A stretch of DNA of 64,000 nucleotides from Pseudoalteromonas piscicida (GTDB lineage Bacteria > Pseudomonadota > Gammaproteobacteria > Enterobacterales > Alteromonadaceae), in the NCBI RefSeq assembly GCF_002208135.1, contig NZ_CP021647.1:189501-253500 (forward strand), written 5' to 3'. Below, in pieces: positions 30,520 through 38,998 of this stretch (position 1 is the first letter of the stretch; each line of letters begins with the position of its first letter). The position numbers were made by a program, and so were the translations under genes. The notes beneath the pieces are model-generated. The model saw only the letters and a list, made by a program, of their open reading frames with translations, was not told where the DNA came from and ran no database searches.

Positions 30520-31265
30520 TTGCCGTGATCATTATTGTTTGCTGGGATCTGCACTTTTTACCAGGTATAAAATGTAGTAGCCCATACCCGAATCTCACCG
30601 TTTAAAAAGAACGGGGTTAGACTTTACCTGAAATGCGTTTTGAGCGAACAAAAGACGGTCGTCAACGTTACTTTTGTTCCACAAAGCGCACGTTCCATTA
30701 ACTTATTTATGTCCCAAAACAAGCTAGAAAATTTTGCTCAAAGGGCTAACAACACCGTTTGCGCCTTGCTGTAAAACATGGGTATAAATCTGAGTGGTTT
30801 TAACGTCTGAATGGCCTAACTGAGCTTGTACTGTTCTAATATCTGCCCCACTTTGTAACAGATGTGTAGCAAAAGAGTGGCGAAAAGTGTGGGGCGTTAT
30901 AGGTTTTGTTATTTGTGCTTTTTTGGCAGCCTCTTTAACCGCTTTACGTACTCCTGTTTGATGAAAATGATGTCGGCGGATCTCCCCAGTTTCAGGATCT
31001 GCACTTAACTTATATGAGGGAAATAGATACTGCCAAGCAATTGACTTATTGGCGCTAGGATATTTTCTTGCTAGTGCGTTTGGCATCCAAACACCTGCAT
31101 ATCGTTCATTCTGGGAATCTAATTTTAAGTATTCATCAGCCTGAGCAATTTGATTTCTTAGCAAAGGTATAAGTTCTGTGGCGAGAGTAACCACCCGATG
31201 TTTATTCCCTTTTCCATTCCAGATCCGAATGCACTTGTAGTCAAAGTCAATGTCCTGAACTCGTA

Positions 31266-31273
31266 GTTGAACA
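31266..31273. repeat. 8-bp target duplication of the IS66 element, left copy
   Basis: GTTGAACA, identical to 33590-33597 at the other end of the element; eight bases is the known duplication size for IS66. Confidence 0.9.
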
Positions 31274-31295
31274 GTGAGCGTGCAGCGAACCACAC

Positions 31296-32783
31296 CTAGA
31301 GCTTAACATTCCAAGGCAGTAAACTGTTGATATCACAGTCTGGTTGAGCAAGTTCGTTTAAACAATGCATCACATAGTCGAATGGCGTGAGGCCATTTGC
31401 TCTGGCTGTCTCGATCACGCTGTAAAGGATTGCGCTACTCTCAGCGCCACTTGTGGTGAAGCTAAACAGCCAGTTTTTTCGGCCTATGACGAACGGTTTA
31501 ATAGCGCGTTCTGCCCGGTTATTGTCTATCTTTAGGTGTCCGTCGTCGAGGTAGCGAATAAGTTTCGGCCATTGTCTTAGCGTGTAGTGGATAGCCTCGC
31601 CTAGCTTCGATTTCGGTACCACTGTTTGTGCTGATTTTTCTAACCAGGTTTTAAACTGTGCCAGCAGCGGTGTGCTTTGTTTTTCTCTCGTTGCTTGTTT
31701 TTCTTGAAGACTCATGCCCTTTATTGCTGTTTCAACCCGATATAGTTTTTGAATATGGTTGAGCGCCCAGTTCGCCTTGCCGGTTTTACCTTTGGCCTGC
31801 GCATCCGCAGCTTCTTTGAACTTGCGTCTTGCGTGTGCCCAGCAACCAACCAGTGTCGCTTGTGTTTGTTCGTAACCTGCATAACCATCAACTTGCAGAT
31901 AGCCGTTGTAGCCCTTTAAAAATGCCACAGGACAGCGACCCGCGCGACTATTCTGATAGTCGAACAGGGCGATATTGGGGATGCTTGCCTCTGGCGCAGG
32001 CGAGTCCGTGCCGCTGCAATACAGCCACATGTAATTAGTTTGTTTGTCTTCTTTCACCACCTTAACCGTGGTTTCATCGGCCTGTATCACCGGTTGCTGT
32101 AGCAACACGTCGTGCAGCCTGTCGTAGAGTGGTTTGAATAAACTGGCACAGCGGATCATCCAGTCTGCCATGGTGCGTCTGCAAAGCGCGATACCATATT
32201 GTTTGAACAGGCTTTCCTGCCGATACAGCGGTAAACCGTACTGATATTTGCTGGTGATGATCTGGCTGAGCAAACTCGCCGTGGCAATGCCTTTCGGGAT
32301 TGGACTAGGTGGTACAGGTGCTTGCACTATCCTGATCTGGGTTTGCGTTTTTTCACACTGTCGGCAACTATATTTTGGCCTGACATGTTCAATGACTTTG
32401 ACTTGGGCCGGGATAAACTCCAGTTTTTCGCTCACATCCTCGCCCATTTTGTGCAGCTCACCGCCACAACAGCCACACTGTTTGTTGTCGATGTCATGGA
32501 CAACACGCTCGCGGGGGAGGTCTTTTGGCAGAGGCTGGCGCGTTGGCTTTTTACGCTGATATTCGATGGTTTCAACGTCTTGCTCTGGCACCTCTTCAAC
32601 CAGCGTTTCGGCTTCATTGAACAAGTCAGCTTGCGCCGGATGCGACTCACTGCTGGCCCCGAAGCGTTTTTGCTGGGCCAGTATGAATTGTTCTTCGAGG
32701 TAGTTATTACGTGCCTGAAGCTGAGCAATGATCTCTTCTTGCTTCGCTAACTGCTGGCGTAATACATCAAGTTCGTTTTGCAT
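31296..32783 (-). CDS. tnpC: IS66 transposase TnpC
   Basis: A 495-residue full-length IS66 transposase. The N-terminus is a coiled coil ([20 protein letters not shown]). A zinc-binding part follows with [20 protein letters not shown] and YSCRQCE, then the catalytic domain with [19 protein letters not shown] and [19 protein letters not shown]. It cuts and joins the ends of the IS. No internal stop is seen. Confidence 0.93.
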   Translation of the reverse strand: MQNELDVLRQQLAKQEEIIAQLQARNNYLEEQFILAQQKRFGASSESHPAQADLFNEAETLVEEVPEQDVETIEYQRKKPTRQPLPKDLPRERVVHDIDNKQCGCCGGELHKMGEDVSEKLEFIPAQVKVIEHVRPKYSCRQCEKTQTQIRIVQAPVPPSPIPKGIATASLLSQIITSKYQYGLPLYRQESLFKQYGIALCRRTMADWMIRCASLFKPLYDRLHDVLLQQPVIQADETTVKVVKEDKQTNYMWLYCSGTDSPAPEASIPNIALFDYQNSRAGRCPVAFLKGYNGYLQVDGYAGYEQTQATLVGCWAHARRKFKEAADAQAKGKTGKANWALNHIQKLYRVETAIKGMSLQEKQATREKQSTPLLAQFKTWLEKSAQTVVPKSKLGEAIHYTLRQWPKLIRYLDDGHLKIDNNRAERAIKPFVIGRKNWLFSFTTSGAESSAILYSVIETARANGLTPFDYVMHCLNELAQPDCDINSLLPWNVKL

Positions 32784-32863
32784 GAGTGTTACTTTACCAG
32801 CAGATTAACTGTTTTTAAATTAATAACTTAGATTATTTTACGTTCAAAAAGTCGCTGTTATGA

Positions 32864-33208
32864 TCATACGTTATAACCATAACTGAGTGGCTTATGAGCA
32901 ATGACGGACAAGCCTGACAGTAGCCATTGCCACTGCTCGGCAGTCAGCGTAATGACGTCATCGTCTTCTTTGTCTGGCCATTTAAACTTGTCTTTTTCGA
33001 GGCGTTTGTACCACAGTGCAAAACCGGTTTTATCCCAATAAAGTACCTTCAGCTTGTCCTTACTTTTATTGCAAAAGGCAAAGACGTTACCCGTCATTGC
33101 GGACGTTGCCATTGCTTGCTCAACAATCGCCGCAAGTCCATTAATGGATTTACGAAAGTCGACCGGCTAGCGATGTAAGTAAAGCACTTCATTTTGCCAG
33201 CAGATCAT
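32864..33208 (-). pseudogene. tnpB: IS66 accessory protein TnpB with an amber stop
   Basis: Read from the ATG at 33208 (overlapping the tnpA stop as ATGA), the frame gives MICWQNEVLYLHR, then TAG at 33169-33167, then PVDFRKSINGLAAIVEQAM and the typical TnpB body to 32864. The stop replaces the conserved glutamine of HRQPVDFRKS, a CAG to TAG change. The product would be 114 residues in an intact copy. Restart at an internal ATG is possible but would lose the conserved start. Confidence 0.85.
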
Positions 33209-33507
33209 GACAATGCCTTCAGCAGTGCTGCGAGCCAAAGGGTATCTGTTGTTGATGGCAGCAATACCGTGCTCTGGCCATGTTTGAGTTGCAACAACTC
33301 AGGTGGGGAAACTGACTCAGGTGCTGCAGGCTTAGCGGCAACAAAAGATGACTGAGGAGGTGTTTGCTTACGAATTTTGCTTCGGCGATTATAAAAAGAC
33401 TTGATACTGAGGTTGTGTTGCGTGCAGAAGTCACTAACAGACAACCCACTGAGCTCCTGCTGTTCGAAAAGTTGCAGCCATTGCTGCGCGGTCTTGTGTT
33501 TAGGCAT
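33205..33507 (-). CDS. tnpA: IS66 accessory protein TnpA
   Basis: About 100 residues starting MPKHKTAQQWLQLFEQQELSG, with a helix-turn-helix (LSVSDFCTQHNLSIKSFYNRR) typical of the first IS66 gene. A TTG at 33513 is an alternative start. It overlaps tnpB by four bases. Confidence 0.88.
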   Translation of the reverse strand: MPKHKTAQQWLQLFEQQELSGLSVSDFCTQHNLSIKSFYNRRSKIRKQTPPQSSFVAAKPAAPESVSPPELLQLKHGQSTVLLPSTTDTLWLAALLKALS

Positions 33508-33589
33508 GTTCAACTCCGAATTGAGATCAGAGCTTTACTTTATAAGTTGATAACATCCTGCTGCTAGGTGTGGTTTAGGCGACGGTTAC

Positions 33590-33597
33590 GTTGAACA
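33590..33597. repeat. 8-bp target duplication of the IS66 element, right copy
   Basis: GTTGAACA, the partner of 31266-31273. Confidence 0.9.
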
Positions 33598-34049
33598 GCT
33601 TCCATTACACGCATTACACGTAAGCCGCTACCATACATTAAACCTGAAATTAAATAATATCGTTTACTTAAAAACGACATGAGACGTTTAACCTCCTCGG
33701 GGGTCATAACAATTGGCAACTTAGATTGGCGCTTGCTTCTGACAAACGTTAGATTGGGGCAAAAATCCTGTTTAATGACTTGCTTATACAGAAAAGACAA
33801 TGCATTTAACGCTGTCGCTTGTGTTTTAGGCGACACATTATGTTTAAGTACAAGGTAGTTGAGATATTCGACAACCTCGTTATCGCCCATTGAAGCTGGG
33901 TGACGCTTATCATGAAAATGAATATAGGAAGAAATCCACTTAAGATATGTATCAACGGTTCTGAGCGAGTATTGCTTAGTCAGCATAAACTCTGCGATGT
34001 GGTTTAAAAATGGTGAACGAGTTCTCATTGAGTTAGCTCCAACTAATGA

Positions 34050-34065
34050 CTGTATTTATATACAG
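34050..34065 (-). promoter_or_regulatory. LexA (SOS) box of the integrase promoter
   Basis: CTGTATTTATATACAG fits the CTGT-N8-ACAG rule perfectly and lies 21 bases before the intI start codon. Integrase genes of many integrons are SOS-controlled in this way. Confidence 0.9.
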
Positions 34066-34089
34066 TGTTGTGTTTCTTCTATAGTCAAG

Positions 34090-34114
34090 AAAACGACTCA
34101 CTGGGTCGTTTTTT
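34090..34114 (+). terminator. Terminator-like hairpin in the attI region
   Basis: AAAACGAC / GTCGTTTT with a seven-base loop and two more Ts, between the intI promoter and the first cassette, pointing at the cassette. It could damp read-through into the cassette. The attI site itself must lie in 34029-34249 but I cannot delimit it beyond its crossover at 34249/34250. Confidence 0.5.
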
Positions 34115-34283
34115 ATCATTTTCATAGTTTCTATAATGATTAAAAATATATTTGTAGCAACAAGTTAGTTATTGTGATAAAGCTGGTACAATGAGAATAA
34201 TGACCCATGACTCGGTAGAAAAACGCCCCATAGGGTCGATATTAAATTGTTAGAGCATGAGGGAGCCACTGGAAATAATCTAA

Positions 34284-34748
34284 ATGAAATATTTAACTCA
34301 ACTCAGACTATGGTTCGTTCGACTAGAAAGAGAAATCGAAGAAAGTCCACTTGGAACAATAGGACTATTTCTTGGTTTTTTCGGACTTTTTCTAGCTTTA
34401 CTGACAAGCTGGTCACAATTGATATTATGGGTAACCAAATATGGAATTCACGTGATTGCTTCACTCCTATTAGGAGTCGGTAGCTTGCGCCTCATTAAAA
34501 TTATAGCGCGGAGATCTGAGAAACAATCATTATCAGAACAAGCAGAGATCGCATTTTCATACTTAAATCCCATTTTTGATTCTCATGATGTAATGAGCAT
34601 TGACGAAGTATTAAATATACTAATCGAACGGGGGCTCACTAGAGAATCTTCGACTAATGCAGTAGAGATATTGCTTGAATCGAATAAGTTAAAACGAAGA
34701 GCTGATGGCGGGATTATTTTAACAAACCGAAGGGGAATGAATAAATGA
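34284..34748 (+). CDS. Cassette gene 1: membrane protein with C-terminal winged-helix-like domain
   Basis: A 154-residue protein. An amphipathic start (LRLWFVRLEREIEE) is followed by two membrane helices (about 26-46 and 53-70: GLFLGFFGLFLALLTSWSQL and VIASLLLGVGSLRLIKIIAR), leaving both ends on the same, probably cytoplasmic, side. Residues 82-150 look like a small winged helix: SEQAEIAFSYLNPIF, SIDEVLNILIERGL, STNAVEILLESNKLKRR and GGIILT as the wing. The ribosome site is weak. Its stop overlaps the start of gene 2 (ATGA), so the two proteins are made together. I know no family with this layout; a membrane-tethered sensor or anchor for gene 2 is a guess. Confidence 0.75.
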   Translation: MKYLTQLRLWFVRLEREIEESPLGTIGLFLGFFGLFLALLTSWSQLILWVTKYGIHVIASLLLGVGSLRLIKIIARRSEKQSLSEQAEIAFSYLNPIFDSHDVMSIDEVLNILIERGLTRESSTNAVEILLESNKLKRRADGGIILTNRRGMNK

Positions 34749-36103
34749 ATGAACAATCACTTGTATATCTTCCAGATTTAGCCGTTTTATCACAGCGGAA
34801 CGCTAAAGAACTAAAAGATGAGCATTACGAAAGGTGGGGTATTAATGCTAAGGGCGTGGTGTTACCGATTTGTTCATCTACAGGAATTCCATTTGAAAAT
34901 GACTTCATGAAAGCGGAAAAAATAAGATATAAAGGAAAGGCTGATGGGTTAACACTTTCTGATATTGTTGCAGAGTTTTTACAGATTGAATTGGATATAT
35001 ATTTCACGCTAGATCCAACGCTTAGTTTTATAAGAAGCGACTCTTTGCACATAATCGATATCAGCGGGGATAGTTCTGCTCAAGCATGCTTTTCAAAAAA
35101 GGGAACAAAAAAATTAGTCAAGCATGTTGCAGAAAAAGCTATTGAAATAGGAAAGGAGCAATGTGAAAACACTAAAGCTAAAATTGTAGGTTTAGCTCTT
35201 GATCTTACAAATATACTGCCAATGGGAGCAACAAATGAACGCATTGAGCTTACATGCTTCTGTAGCGAATGTCGCGATCAATTGTCTAGTTTCACTAAAC
35301 GTGGAAAGAAACTGTTTGAACGCTTCGAAACATTCCCAAATCCTTGGAATATGGCGTTAAAAGATACGGGCACAGGTATTGGGCAAATCAATGATATTGA
35401 GTGGAATACTTCGCCAGAAAAAATAATTGGTCTTAGTAAGCTAAAAGGTTTTGAAGCATTCGATGGAGATAATTATGACGCGCATGAGCAAGCGGCGATA
35501 TTAATTGAGTATCTACACTCCAGACATAAACAGATTGAAAACGCCATAAAAGACATATTTGATGGGCTAGATATTCAGAAACGGATTTTGATTACAGAGG
35601 GGTCACACTATGACTGGACATCAGGGCTTTTTCTAGCAAAGCTAGATGAAAAAAGTGTGTGTGATGAATTGTGGTTCGATCCTACAGCACATAATTTTGA
35701 AATGAAGAATGTTCAGCATAGATCATTCATGTGGAAGAGAAGTACATATTTTTTAAGCGCATTTTTTGGCTTTTTAAATAAATCACAAGATGGGTACATG
35801 AGAACGTATACCGGGCTAGCCCGAAAGTCTGTGGATGAAGTAAAAAGCTTGCTAAAGCTTAGAATGAGGCAGGTTATTGGTGCGAGCATAACCGAGAAAG
35901 TTGATCTCTTTCTTTTACCAGAAATCAGCAATGATGGAGATACTGGTAGAATAGGTTTCGTTTCTCCGTGTATCGATGAAAGCATATGCAACTCTCTAAT
36001 ACAAGCTGCGAAAATACCTGATGGCATAAGCGAAGAGAATGGTGGTGAGCAGGTGAAAATGGCTGAAATTCTTTCAAAACTAATGGGCGGCTCTAACAAT
36101 TAA
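34745..36103 (+). CDS. Cassette gene 2: 452-residue protein of unknown function
   Basis: Translation is coupled to gene 1 and preceded by AGGGGA. There is no signal peptide or membrane helix. Notable segments are LQIELDIYFTLDP, SLHIIDISGDSSAQACFSKK, KIVGLALDLTNILPMG, the cysteine cluster TCFCSECRDQL (about residues 177-187) and a late ILITEGSHYDWTSG. The order of an acidic strand, a C-x-C-x-x-C patch and a later Glu-containing strand recalls TIM-barrel glycosidase-like proteins, but I would not assign an enzyme. The stop codon lies inside the attC, as is usual for cassette genes. The gene is rich in A+T and Lys codons compared with the core genes here. It could be a defence or stress module; that is inference only. 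Confidence 0.75.
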   Translation: MNEQSLVYLPDLAVLSQRNAKELKDEHYERWGINAKGVVLPICSSTGIPFENDFMKAEKIRYKGKADGLTLSDIVAEFLQIELDIYFTLDPTLSFIRSDSLHIIDISGDSSAQACFSKKGTKKLVKHVAEKAIEIGKEQCENTKAKIVGLALDLTNILPMGATNERIELTCFCSECRDQLSSFTKRGKKLFERFETFPNPWNMALKDTGTGIGQINDIEWNTSPEKIIGLSKLKGFEAFDGDNYDAHEQAAILIEYLHSRHKQIENAIKDIFDGLDIQKRILITEGSHYDWTSGLFLAKLDEKSVCDELWFDPTAHNFEMKNVQHRSFMWKRSTYFLSAFFGFLNKSQDGYMRTYTGLARKSVDEVKSLLKLRMRQVIGASITEKVDLFLLPEISNDGDTGRIGFVSPCIDESICNSLIQAAKIPDGISEENGGEQVKMAEILSKLMGGSNN

Positions 36104-36172
36104 TTCCACCGGCAGCAAAAGCGTCGCTCTTACCTCGCTCTGCTTTTGCTGCCGGTGAATTATGCGTTGGTA
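36092..36172 (+). repeat. attC recombination site of the cassette
   Basis: The outer box TCTAACA (36092-36098) and the distal box GCGTTGG (36164-36170) flank a long imperfect palindrome: TAATTCCACCGGCAGCAAAA pairs with TTTTGCTGCCGGTGAATTAT on the other arm. One extra C on the left arm gives the unpaired base that directs strand choice by IntI. The length of about 80 bp is in the normal attC range. Confidence 0.88.
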
Positions 36173-36470
36173 TGACTCCCACTGTCAAGTTAAACACACT
36201 GATCCTTGCCTAACTTTAAGCCATAATTTCTTAACTCGAATTAGAGAGAGTTAATGCATAGGATGAAGCAAGTAATTTCGTCGGTTTTCTTGCTTGTATT
36301 CGTTGGTTACTCATTTTCATGAGCAGAGCAGGCCTTACTTAACTCGACGTGGCGCCTGTTTTCAGTCTATGTTCGTGGTTCAATGCTGCGTTAGCAGCAT
36401 TGCCATCCTAACGCCATCGGTGGTTGTGCCACACCCGATGCTTGACCCAATACATTAACTCTAATTCGTT
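36171..36470. other. Degenerate non-coding stretch with an imperfect inverted repeat
   Basis: CGAATTAGAG...GTTAATGCAT (from 36237) reappears inverted as CGAATTAGAGTTAATGTAT (from 36468 on the minus strand), bounding about 230 bp. Inside is a frame starting MKQVISSVFLLVFVGYSFS (36263), a signal-peptide-like start, then TGA, then AEQALLNSTWRLFS in the same frame: a small secreted-protein gene with a nonsense codon. A second hairpin, CAATGCTGC-GTTA-GCAGCATTG, and an attC-like CCTAACG occur at about 36380-36415. It may be a decayed second cassette. Confidence 0.4.
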
Positions 36471-36474
36471 CATT

Positions 36475-37290
36475 TTAAGCTGGTACTCTGGATAATCTTA
36501 ATTTGGGATTTACTGGCAAGAGCACAATCTGTTTTGCGATTGCCCAGATATAAGCAATCATTTCACGTACTTCTTGCAGTGACTCAAACAAGTATAAATC
36601 GAGCACTTCTTCACGATAACTTCGGTTAAACCTTTCCACAAAACCATTCTGGTAAGGACTGCCTGGCTCTATAAATTCCAACTTGATGTCATTTTTCATT
36701 GCCCAATCTTCGAGTGTCGTTAAGTAAATTCTGGGCCATTGTCCACTCTAATCTGCTTTGGTTTACCGCGCCAAGCAATAATTTGTTGTAGCGTTCTAAT
36801 AACTCGTTCAGAAGTTAAGCTTGTATCGACCTCAATCGCCAGTGCTTGTCGGTTGAAATCATCCAGCACATTCAGTGTTCTAAAACGATGTCAATAGCTT
36901 AATGCGTCACTCATAAAGTCCATTGACCACGATTCATTATGTTGTGTCGGTGCGCTTAATGGTTCAGGTGTTCTTGTTGGAACACGGCGCTTTCCCTTAC
37001 GTCTCAAGTTTAGTTTTAGCATGTTGTAAACGCGTTCAACACGCTTTTTATTCCACGGCTTACCTTTATTGCGAAGCCTTTTGAATAGCTTAGGCAGCCC
37101 CCACCTAGGATGACGCTCTACCAGCGCAAGTAATGCGTCGATAACGTCATCATCTAACGGCCGTTTATGTTTGTAGTAAAAAGCTGAGCGGCTTAGCCCT
37201 GCCACTTCACAAGCAAATGCGACGCTGACGTTAAATTGAGCTCTTAAATGCTCTACCCAAGCTCTGCGCCTACTTGTTTTTACTGCTTTT
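36475..37290 (-). pseudogene. IS3-family transposase OrfB, broken
   Basis: Pieces in order: RRRAWVEHLRAQFNVSVAFACEVAG, in part the usual orfB start; AGLSRSAFYYKHKRP; SWSMDFMSDALSY (first catalytic Asp); TGA at 36899-36897 in place of a Gly codon; HRFRTLNVLDDFNRQALAIE; QIRVDNGPEFT (second Asp); a one-base shift at about 36720; then FIEPGSPYQNGFVERFNRSY with the catalytic Glu; and another shift near 36545. The DDE triad can be traced, but no full-length product can be made. Confidence 0.85.
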
Positions 37291-37546
37291 TTGCGATGAT
37301 ATCCTCAAGCATCGAGTGCTTTAGGCTAAGCGTTGCAAACATATCTTTTAGCTTACGGTTTTCTTCTTCAAGCTCTTTAAGTCGCTTAACGTCTGAAGCT
37401 TCCATCCCGCCATATTTTGAGCGCCATTTATAAAACGTACTTTGGCCGATACCATGTTTGCGGCAAATTTCTGGCACAGGAATACCTGACTCAGCTTCCT
37501 TGATCATGCTGACAATTTGGGTTTCGGTGAACTTGCTTTTTCTCAT
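37280..37546 (-). CDS. IS3-family OrfA
   Basis: 88 residues: MRKSKFTETQIVSMIKEAES, helix-turn-helix GIPVPEICRKHGIGQSTFYKWRSKYGG and a leucine-zipper-like KRLKELEEENRKLKDMFATL. It is intact in length and typical of the IS407 group. It overlaps orfB, where frameshifting would normally create OrfAB. Confidence 0.88.
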   Translation of the reverse strand: MRKSKFTETQIVSMIKEAESGIPVPEICRKHGIGQSTFYKWRSKYGGMEASDVKRLKELEEENRKLKDMFATLSLKHSMLEDIIAKKQ

Positions 37547-37616
37547 CGTAAATTTTCCTATTTTAGTTAATGGAAAATTCTACTTATAAACTGTTTCATT
37601 TTTTGGGGGAGTTACA

Positions 37617-38028
37617 GTCTTTTATAGTCATAAAAACTTGAACGAGCAATATCAAAGACGTTACAGACCATTTCTACCGGTTCGTGCTCACTTAATTGGT
37701 CTATTAACGAATATTGTTCATTTCTTCTGACATTAAGAGAGCTGTAGCCTTTTTTAGTATCGATTTTTCTCGCTCTAAGCGATTGATCCTGGCTTCAAGC
37801 TCTTGAATCTTTTGCTGTTCAGGGGTCAACGCGTTAGACGTAGGCGTTTCACCAATATCCAAAGAGTGACATGCATCTTGGAGGGAGTAGTCTTTATCTA
37901 AAACTAAACAAGCTGCTTCAAGTTTGAATTCTTTACTAAATGTTCGACGTTTTCTTGCCATTTGACACCTCTAGTTGAGTGGTAATGATACCACCTAAAA
38001 TAGTGTCCGGGTTTATTGAACCACAACA
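37617..38028 (-). mobile_element. Remnant of a second IS3-family element
   Basis: The left end TGTTGTGGTTCAATAAACCC (minus strand from 38028) and orfA are followed by the first codons of orfB (SLIDQLSEHEPVEMVCNVF), cut off at 37617 where the other IS3 element was inserted. This is a nested insertion. Confidence 0.8.
37704..37961 (-). pseudogene. IS3-group OrfA with an internal in-frame deletion
   Basis: MARKRRTFSKEFKLEAACLV and TPEQQKIQELEARINRLEREK are standard for this OrfA. Between DIGET and PTSNALTP the usual helix-turn-helix end (about 17-20 residues) is missing while the frame is kept. It is 85 residues against about 100-105 in intact copies, so DNA binding is probably lost. Confidence 0.75.
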
Positions 38029-38212
38029 GTCTATTAATTTGCATCATCAAGACCAGTTAATAACCGATATGGGTAAATTAATTGTCCAAGGAATTGAAGG
38101 TAAAAGCAAAAAAGATGTTTTATTTCTATTAAGGCAAGCCAAGCCCGAAGCAACTCTCGTTGATGAAGGTGATGTCGTGATCTTTGAAAATATCGCGTTT
38201 AAATTCGAATAA
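38029..38212 (+). pseudogene. 3' fragment of an unknown gene cut by an IS
   Basis: Open from the IS end to the stop: DQLITDMGKLIVQGIEGKSK, DVLFLLRQAKPEATLVDEGD and a hydrophobic end IFENIAFKFE. The start codon (37979) lies inside IS sequence, so the real 5' part is gone. The family is not recognised. Confidence 0.5.
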
Positions 38213-38297
38213 GATAAATTGGTTGCAGTGAGGAAATAAACACATAATGAATCAATTATAGGTGGGGCGTCAGGTCAAGAGTCTTTTAGAGTAGAGT

Positions 38298-38489
38298 ATG
38301 TTGATAGAAATAATCAGGGAAGCAGCGTGGCCTGAAATACTAAAACTACAATCAGAGGTCTATCTGCTAGTCGAACTCGAAAGTCTTGAGGTGTTAAAAG
38401 ACAAATGGAATAGAACTCCCAAATGCCGCTTTATCTATCGTGATTCTGAAGAAACAATACAGACACCCACTGTTATCTATTCACCATAG
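38298..38489 (+). pseudogene. 5' fragment of a GNAT acetyltransferase gene
   Basis: 63 residues: IREAAWPEILKLQSEVYL, ELESLEVLKDKW and the start of a third strand (CRFIYRDSEE) match the N-terminal part of GNAT proteins of the WxEILxLQ type. The acetyl-CoA motif is missing, so this is a truncated remnant. Confidence 0.55.
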
Positions 38490-38998
38490 TTACGGCAGTT
38501 TCGACTTAGAATTACAAAAAAGTGTTCACCACTCATATCAAAAGTGTTTCTAAAATAAGCGAGTTATTGGCGTTTACGTATTTCTCGACGTCAAAATCAG
38601 CTTATCGTGCACGGCATGGGAGAGGCTACGGTTAGCGCAGCTTGAGGAGTTATTGCTAAAGCCTTTATTTGGTCCAGCCAGCAAACGTTCACAATTGCTA
38701 GGTTTGTGCGCCGTCGTTTTTTGAGTGTTTTACAATAAGTGGTCAGTACTCGCTCTCGGCCATTCTTCAATGAATTTCTAAGTTACCCAGTTGCTTTTAA
38801 ACAGCTTGTGCCAGCGTATCACAATGGCTTTATCAGATATGCGCTTAGCCTTTTTATCATCAACATGCAAAAACAAACTTGATAGATAAACAGGCTCTTG
38901 AGCTAAATAGCCTAAAGCTAAGTAAATTTTACGCAAATTATACGGCAACGGAATTTCGGCAAGGATAGAATAAAGACATAGCGCAAGTTGGAGTCACT
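38490..38998. other. Gene-free stretch
   Basis: About 500 bp with no convincing gene. It probably consists of degraded sequence at the edge of the mobile region plus the promoter of the sensor kinase gene. The last 20 bases hold a GGAG seven bases before the ATG at 38999. Confidence 0.4.

Larger units (their letters stand above)
31274..33589 (-). mobile_element. IS66-family insertion sequence (2,316 bp) inside intI
   Basis: The element carries tnpA, tnpB and tnpC in the normal order on the minus strand. Its ends are imperfect 26-bp inverted repeats starting GTAACCGTCG and GTGAGCGTGC and sharing the inner block AACCACACCTAG. The GTAA-type tip and the 8-bp duplication GTTGAACA on both sides fit the IS66 family. 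Excising it restores the integrase frame exactly, so it is a simple insertion without later deletion. The tnpB amber codon may have immobilised it. Confidence 0.93.
30724..34028 (-). pseudogene. intI: Integron integrase gene, split by an IS66 element
   Basis: Removing the IS (31274-33589) and one copy of its target duplication restores one 326-residue tyrosine recombinase: MRTRSPFLNHIAEFML... to [10 protein letters not shown]. Visible residues are the Arg in GSGLRVM, Lys in GNKHRVV, HTFRH, LGH and the Tyr in TQIYTHV, plus the extra segment [23 protein letters not shown], the insertion that sets IntI apart from XerC/D. IntI recombines attI and attC sites to capture cassettes. A second defect is a direct 9-bp duplication (33603-33620) that adds Arg-Val-Met right after the catalytic LRVM. 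GGAG before the ATG and a LexA box upstream are intact. In this strain it cannot make a working integrase. Confidence 0.92.
34250..36166 (+). mobile_element. Integron gene cassette (1,917 bp) with two genes and its attC
   Basis: The cassette starts at the G/TT crossover within AATTGTTAGAGC (34245-34256) and ends at the G/TT crossover in ATGCGTTGG (36166/36167). The 3' attC arm contains GCTCTAACAATT, the exact complement of the 12 bases around the cassette start, as expected if both came from one circular cassette. The genes run away from intI, the normal orientation. Cassettes usually hold one gene; this one holds two overlapping genes. Confidence 0.85.
36471..37616 (-). mobile_element. IS3-family element (IS407-like), decayed
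   Basis: orfA and orfB of the IS3 type on the minus strand, with the orfA-side end TGTAACTCCCCC at 37616. The other end is not clear; TATGACTCCCAC near 36171, right at the attC edge, resembles the tip. OrfB contains stops and shifts, so the element is dead on its own. It is inserted into a second IS3-type element that begins at 37617. Confidence 0.75.

Noticed and set aside
34284..36103. Toxin-antitoxin pair
   Set aside because: Sizes (154 and 452 residues) and the membrane helices in gene 1 do not fit any toxin-antitoxin type I know.
36380..36415. A second attC site
   Set aside because: There is a CCTAACG box and stem sequences but no matching GTTRRRY partner; too degenerate to call.
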